53,390 nucleotides of DNA from Pseudanabaena sp. SR411 (GTDB lineage Bacteria; Cyanobacteriota; Cyanobacteriia; Pseudanabaenales; Pseudanabaenaceae): NCBI RefSeq assembly GCF_002251945.1, contig NZ_NDHW01000170.1, positions 29,699 through 83,088 of the forward strand, read 5' to 3'. Under the pieces are notes generated by a model, which had not been told where the DNA came from, did not search any database, and saw only the letters and a list, made by a program, of their open reading frames with translations. Positions 49,490 through 53,390 of this stretch are shown here, one piece after another. A program made the translations under genes and the position numbers. How positions within the stretch are numbered: position 1 is the first letter of the stretch; each line of letters opens with the position of its first letter.

Positions 49490-51381
49490 TAGAACTTCAC
49501 TGAGACAGGTTTCTTTTCGGGTAGTTTCGTATATTCCCCGACGATTTTGCGGAATTCTTCACCGTCTAAGGTTTCCACGTCTAAGAGAATATCGACTAGG
49601 CGATCGCATAGGTCTCGATTTTCTTCGATCAAACGTTTGGCTGTGGCATAACAAGTTTGGGCAATCTGACGGATTTGCCGATCAATGCGATCGCCTAATT
49701 TGATGGAGTAATCACTTTGGGGCATAAAGTTGCGCCCCAAAAATACTTCGCCACTTTCGGATTCTAAAGCACCCAATCCTAAATCTGACATCCCGAATTG
49801 AGTCACCATTAAGCGAGTTAGCCTTGCAACTTGTTGGAAATCTCCCGATGCGCCTGTAGTGATTTCGGCATCGCCAAAGACTACTTCTTCAGCGGCTCGC
49901 CCACCAAGCATCATCGTAATCGTGTCCAAAATCTGCGATCGCGACTCTAAGCCATATTCCTCATCGGGAACACCTTTCGCAAAGCCACCGATACCACCAG
50001 AGCGAGGCACGATCGTAATCTTGTCGAGCAAAGATGCATTTTTAAGAAGAGTCATGACCAAGGCATGACCGACTTCGTGATAGGCAACCAAACGTTTTTT
50101 AGAACTATCGAGCATCGGCTTCATGCTAAGCCCAATGGTAATGCGATCAATTGCATCGGCAATTTCTAATTCTCCGATCGCTTCTTTATAGCGTCGAGCC
50201 GCTAGGATGGCAGCCTCATTCAGCAAGTTTGCCAAATCGGCTCCTGCAAATCCGGGGGTTAAACGCGCCACTGATTCGAGAGAAACATTTTCCTCTAGTT
50301 TCTTATTGCGGGCATGGACTTTGAGGATTTCTTGACGACCTTTATAGTCGGGATAGTCTACGGTGATTTGGCGATCGAACCGACCAGGGCGTAGCAAAGC
50401 ACTATCTAAAACATCAGGACGGTTAGTTGCAGCGACGACAATTACGCCAGAATTACCCTGAAACCCATCCATTTCCGTGAGCATTTGATTCAGGGTTTGC
50501 TCACGTTCATCGTTACCACCACCGATACCAGCGCCCCGTTGCCGACCGACCGCATCAATTTCATCGATGAAAATAATACATGGGGCGTTATCTTTTGCCT
50601 TTTGGAATAAATCGCGGACGCGGGAAGCACCTACACCCACAAACATTTCTACAAATTCTGAGCCTGACAGCGAGAAGAATGGAACCCCCGCCTCTCCTGC
50701 GATCGCCTTAGCTAGTAGAGTCTTACCTGTTCCAGGAGGGCCAATCAGCAATACACCTTTGGGGATTTTTGCGCCTACAGCCGTAAAGCGATCAGGCTGT
50801 TTAAGAAATGTAACAACTTCCTGTAATTCTTCCTTCGCTGTATCAATGCCAGCCACGTCTTCAAACATGATTCCTGTCTTTGCTTCGGGCGAGAATCTTG
50901 CTTTAGTTTTACCAAAGCTGAGAGTTTGTCCGGGTCCCCCAGGAGCATTGCTAAGGCGACGTAACACCATTAACAATATAAAAATCAACAGCATCGGTAC
51001 AAAAAATGTACTTGCAAGTTGCCAAATTAAGGTTGGTTGCTGAGGGGCTTTTACCGCGATATCGACATTATTTTCCCTCAGAGCCTTCATCAACTCGGTA
51101 TTGCCATCACGGGCAATTAAGTCAACCCTGACTTTGCGACCATCTTTTAAAACCGCTTCCGCAGCTAAACCGTTACTTTCGAGATCAATTTTTTGAACGC
51201 GATTTTCTTTCACATTTGAAAGTAGCTCGGTATAGCCCATCGTCGCTGCATTTTCACTGTCAGCACGAGCAGCCGTTGGCACTGCGATCGCTACACTTTG
51301 CAATATTGCTAAACTTACGACCGTCGTTTTGACGCGCCGCCAAAAGGTTGCCAAAAAGATTTTTTTACCAGAAGACATCAC
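49489..51381 (-). CDS. ftsH: ATP-dependent zinc metalloprotease FtsH
   Basis: 630 residues. A signal-anchor is at about 15-40 and a second transmembrane helix at about 125-145 ([17 protein letters not shown]). The AAA domain has Walker A GPPGTGKT (about 216), Walker [12 protein letters not shown] and the SRH region [19 protein letters not shown]. The protease has zinc motif HEVGH (about 435). It is a thylakoid or plasma-membrane hexamer that degrades damaged membrane proteins such as D1. Cyanobacteria have four FtsH proteins; which one this is cannot be decided here. Confidence 0.96.
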   Translation of the reverse strand: MMSSGKKIFLATFWRRVKTTVVSLAILQSVAIAVPTAARADSENAATMGYTELLSNVKENRVQKIDLESNGLAAEAVLKDGRKVRVDLIARDGNTELMKALRENNVDIAVKAPQQPTLIWQLASTFFVPMLLIFILLMVLRRLSNAPGGPGQTLSFGKTKARFSPEAKTGIMFEDVAGIDTAKEELQEVVTFLKQPDRFTAVGAKIPKGVLLIGPPGTGKTLLAKAIAGEAGVPFFSLSGSEFVEMFVGVGASRVRDLFQKAKDNAPCIIFIDEIDAVGRQRGAGIGGGNDEREQTLNQMLTEMDGFQGNSGVIVVAATNRPDVLDSALLRPGRFDRQITVDYPDYKGRQEILKVHARNKKLEENVSLESVARLTPGFAGADLANLLNEAAILAARRYKEAIGELEIADAIDRITIGLSMKPMLDSSKKRLVAYHEVGHALVMTLLKNASLLDKITIVPRSGGIGGFAKGVPDEEYGLESRSQILDTITMMLGGRAAEEVVFGDAEITTGASGDFQQVARLTRLMVTQFGMSDLGLGALESESGEVFLGRNFMPQSDYSIKLGDRIDRQIRQIAQTCYATAKRLIEENRDLCDRLVDILLDVETLDGEEFRKIVGEYTKLPEKKPVSVKF

Positions 51382-51503
51382 TGCCTGTCGCTCCTTATAA
51401 CCCTGTCGATGCGGTAATCAGTTGACTTTAATTATCTACTAGTCTAGTGCATTGGCAAAAAAGCTGTCATAAAGTAAAGGCAACTTATCCCCAACAGGAA
51501 ATA

Positions 51504-51899
51504 ATGACGAATTGGATTGCAGCCAACATAAAGTGGATTTTGCTCTTGTCTGGCGCTCTAACTTGCACGCTGTTTTATGCCGCGATCGCACCACAAGCAG
51601 CCCTAAATTCTTTGTTTGGTGATTCTTTAGAAGGTCAACTTTCTGAAATCATTGTCCGTAATTGGGGCGCTTTAATAACTCTTGTGGGCGCAATGCAAAT
51701 CTATGGGGTGTTTAACCCCCTAAACCGTTCTTTGATTGTGTTTATCTCAATTGTGAGCAAGCTGACTTTCGTTAGTTTAGTGTTGATTTATGGTCGCCAA
51801 TATCTTGGGCAAGCAGGAGTTGCTGTGGCGATTGATTTGGTAATAGTTGGGTTATTTGTTGTGTATCTGCTTAGCGATCGCCAACAAAAGACCGAATAA
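51504..51899 (+). CDS. Small integral membrane protein of unknown function
   Basis: 131 residues from ATG 51504, supported by AGGA at 51496-51499; a GTG at 51447 would add 19 polar residues and is less likely. Four hydrophobic segments: WILLLSGALTCTLFYAAIA, ALITLVGAMQIYGVF, LIVFISIVSKLTFVSLVLI and GVAVAIDLVIVGLFVVYLL. The arrangement resembles small DoxX- or DUF-type four-helix proteins. It is divergent from ftsH with about 120 bp between them. Confidence 0.75.
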   Translation: MTNWIAANIKWILLLSGALTCTLFYAAIAPQAALNSLFGDSLEGQLSEIIVRNWGALITLVGAMQIYGVFNPLNRSLIVFISIVSKLTFVSLVLIYGRQYLGQAGVAVAIDLVIVGLFVVYLLSDRQQKTE

Positions 51900-51959
51900 G
51901 CGAATTGCGCCACTAATTGGCGATCGCTAAGTACTTGTGCAAAATAAATTACAAAAAAC

Positions 51960-51996
51960 CCGTAAAGTTGGACCCCTGCGGGGCGCAACTTTACGG
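51960..51996. repeat. Family A-like hairpin with interior mismatch
   Basis: CCGTAAAGTTG-GA-CCCC-TGC-GGGG-CG-CAACTTTACGG: outer 11-bp and inner 4-bp stems separated by a two-base mismatch on each side. It lies 60 bp after the membrane-protein gene stop. Further on, TCCTAAAA/TTTTAGGA (52021-52047) is a weaker stem; nothing else was seen before rps1. Confidence 0.65.
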
Positions 51997-52135
51997 CTAT
52001 AGTTTGGCGATCGCTCCTAATCCTAAAAAAATGCAGTAATTTTAGGAGAAGATAGATTTACTTCACATTCTTTATGGGTGCTGTGAGACAATTACACTAA
52101 AATACACGCAAGCAACGCTACGCATATTCATATCC

Positions 52136-53029
52136 ATGAACGCCACAACAAATATTCAGCCATTTTCTGCCGATGATTTTGCCAATGCCCTCGCCGAGCA
52201 TAACTACGAATTCGCCGTTGGGCAAACTGTGAAGGGCAAGGTAGTGTCAGTCGAAAGTAGTGGCATTTATGTCGATATTGGCGCTAAATCTTTAGGTTTC
52301 CTCCCCATCGAAGAAGCCACGCTCAGTGGTTCTTCGCGCTCCAATAGTGATGCTTTCCCCATCGGTAATGAGTACGAATTTCTGATTATTAGCAGTCAGA
52401 ATGCTGATGGTGAAGTAAAGCTTTCGGTGCGACGTTTATTATTTAAGCAAGCTTGGCAGACTCTCCGTGATTACCAAGCAGAGTCCAAGGTTTTTGAAAC
52501 TAAGGTGATCGGCACAAATAGCGGTGGTGTGATCGTTGACTCTGTGGGTTTACGTGGGTTTGTCCCGCGATCGCACCTTTCTGATACCTCAGATCTTGCT
52601 AAATTGGTGGGCAAAATGTTGCCTGTGATGGTGTTAGAGGCTGACGAAACGCGCAAAAAATTGGTGCTTTCTAACCGCCAAGCCGCTAAGCTTGCTGCCA
52701 TGAGCCAATTGTCGAAGGGACTACTGATTACTGGAAAAGTTACCAATATTCGTCCTTTCGGAGCCTTTGTGGAGTTTGCTGGGGTTTCAGGCTTACTGCA
52801 CGTCAAGGAGATGAGCCAAAAGCCCATCAGCGATCCTACCCGTGTATTTCAAATCAATGACATGATCAAGGCTGTAGTTGTCGATATTGATGAGTCACGC
52901 GATCGTATTGCCCTGTCTACCAAGATCCTTGAGCTTCATGCTGGTGAAATGCTGGATAACTCCGCACAGATATTTGCGGAAGCCGAAGATCGTCTAGAAA
53001 AGAATATCAGCAAGCTCTGGGAAGCCTAA
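52136..53029 (+). CDS. rps1: 30S ribosomal protein S1 (short cyanobacterial form)
   Basis: 297 residues with three S1 (OB-fold) domains. Residues about 27-103 (GQTVKGKVVSVESSGIYVDIGAKSLGFLP), about 115-185 (KVIGTNSGGVIVDSVGLRGFVPRSHLS) and about 195-270 (GLLITGKVTNIRPFGAFVEFAGVSGLLHV). Cyanobacterial S1 has three or four domains and lacks the extra repeats of the E. coli protein. The helical tail (about 270-297) is typical. Cyanobacteria have two S1 paralogues, and this could be either. The hairpin 53034-53072 closes the transcript. Confidence 0.93.
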   Translation: MNATTNIQPFSADDFANALAEHNYEFAVGQTVKGKVVSVESSGIYVDIGAKSLGFLPIEEATLSGSSRSNSDAFPIGNEYEFLIISSQNADGEVKLSVRRLLFKQAWQTLRDYQAESKVFETKVIGTNSGGVIVDSVGLRGFVPRSHLSDTSDLAKLVGKMLPVMVLEADETRKKLVLSNRQAAKLAAMSQLSKGLLITGKVTNIRPFGAFVEFAGVSGLLHVKEMSQKPISDPTRVFQINDMIKAVVVDIDESRDRIALSTKILELHAGEMLDNSAQIFAEAEDRLEKNISKLWEA

Positions 53030-53033
53030 TCTC

Positions 53034-53072
53034 CCAAAAAGAAGGTGACGCAAAGCGTCACCTTCTTTTTGG
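53034..53072 (+). terminator. Family A hairpin as rps1 terminator
   Basis: Perfect 18-bp arms 53034-53051 and 53055-53072 with cap GTGACGC-AAA-GCGTCAC, followed by TTTTTTTAATTTTTT. It begins 4 bp after the rps1 stop. Confidence 0.88.
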
Positions 53073-53165
53073 TTTTTTTAATTTTTTCGTAAGACTAATC
53101 AATTTTGAACTTAGAATATTAGCAGTCATCAAAATCTTTAAAAATCAGCACTCAAATTCAAATTT

Positions 53166-53285
53166 ATGGAAACTAATTTTCTTGGTCTTCTCGCAACTGT
53201 CTTAGCCGTATTTGTACCTACCGTCTTCTTGCTAACGCTGTATATCCAAACCTCTAGCCGTGAAGAAGGTCAAAGCAGCAAATAG
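53166..53285 (+). CDS. psbM: Photosystem II reaction-centre protein M
   Basis: 39 residues: METNFLGLLATVLAVFVPT, then VFLLTLYIQTSSREEG and the end QSSK. This is the single-helix PsbM at the photosystem II dimer interface, with the typical METNFLG/MEVNQLG-like start and LYIQT end of helix. An rho-independent terminator follows at once. Confidence 0.95.
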   Translation: METNFLGLLATVLAVFVPTVFLLTLYIQTSSREEGQSSK

Positions 53286-53316
53286 AAAAAATCACAGCCC
53301 TATGGCTGTGATTTTT
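53286..53316 (+). terminator. Intrinsic terminator of psbM
   Basis: AAAAAATCACAGCC-CTAT-GGCTGTGATTTTT, with stem 53286-53299/53304-53316 and a T run. It starts right after the psbM stop. The loop and cap differ from the family A hairpins. Confidence 0.87.
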
Positions 53317-53319
53317 CCC

Positions 53320-53366
53320 CCCAAAAAGAGAATGGTGGCGCTTCGCGCCACCATTCTCTTTTTGGG
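53320..53366. repeat. Family A hairpin, 22-bp stem
   Basis: Perfect arms 53320-53341 and 53345-53366 with cap GGTGGCGC-TTC-GCGCCACC. It stands next to the psbM terminator at the right edge of the window. Confidence 0.85.
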
Positions 53367-53390
53367 AGTTTCATGCGGCTATTTTTTGGT

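Overview
The window is chromosomal DNA of a filamentous-type cyanobacterium, most like Pseudanabaena. The evidence is two photosystem II small subunits (psbI, psbM), tandem high-light-inducible genes, ftrC, a complete kaiABC clock cluster, cyanobacterial FtsH, an S1-type ribosomal protein of the short cyanobacterial form, and very many GCGATCGC (HIP1) octamers. The genus is inferred from overall resemblance, not from a marker search. No tRNA, rRNA, CRISPR array, transposase or integrase was seen.

Layout. 1-4571 (minus): a P-loop ATPase followed 11 bp later by a large nSTAND-type NTPase with WD40 repeats that runs off the left edge; its reading frame contains an in-frame C/G-rich dispersed repeat. 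4733-5346: a cobalamin riboswitch upstream of an unknown 149-residue protein. 5370-6498: a miniature inverted-repeat element and a methyltransferase. 6579-7065: two tandem hli genes with identical protein products. 7256-10870 (minus): a membrane-bound class III nucleotide cyclase followed by a MscS-type channel carrying a cyclic-nucleotide-binding domain. 11223-13243: an accessory cluster (truncated kinase, PD-(D/E)XK-like protein, DUF4258/YgiT-finger pair, DUF4926). 13261-19425: signalling and redox genes (LuxR-type regulator, pilin-like lipoprotein, Rieske protein, hybrid kinase, CheW, double ComFB, ftrC). 19656-24186: secreted protein, trpS, then an AAA ATPase/PIN-like pair and a small gene, followed by a second, broken copy of the trpS 3' end. 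24292-27365: VOC protein, trmB, phosphotransferase, lumenal pentapeptide protein. 27393-33108: kaiC, kaiB, kaiA and, divergently, a hybrid kinase with two degenerate receivers. 33511-41459: a soluble UrtA-like/PAS/PAS/cyclase protein, pheA, a Ser/Thr kinase with an IMS-type C-terminus, smpB. 41602-43247: a compact TIGR04255-family three-gene operon. 43258-53285: ABC exporter, psbI, GAF protein, amt, a possible CRP-controlled small RNA, MBL-fold protein, ftsH, a membrane protein, rps1, psbM.

Two themes link the genes. First, cyclic nucleotides: two class III cyclases, one cNMP-binding channel, a GAF protein resembling cNMP-type GAFs, a double ComFB protein (a c-di-GMP receptor family) and a perfect TGTGA-N6-TCACA site. 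Second, the gene borders carry about two dozen long near-perfect hairpins with a constant cap (GCGC-triloop-GCGC or close variants) and arms that differ in every copy. In several cases one arm is the 3' end of the neighbouring coding sequence, including its stop codon. A second dispersed family of about 105 bp also combines a conserved part with a hairpin of variable arms. These hairpins, the trpS-flanked ATPase/PIN island and the TIGR04255 operon are the strongest candidates here for little-described biology.
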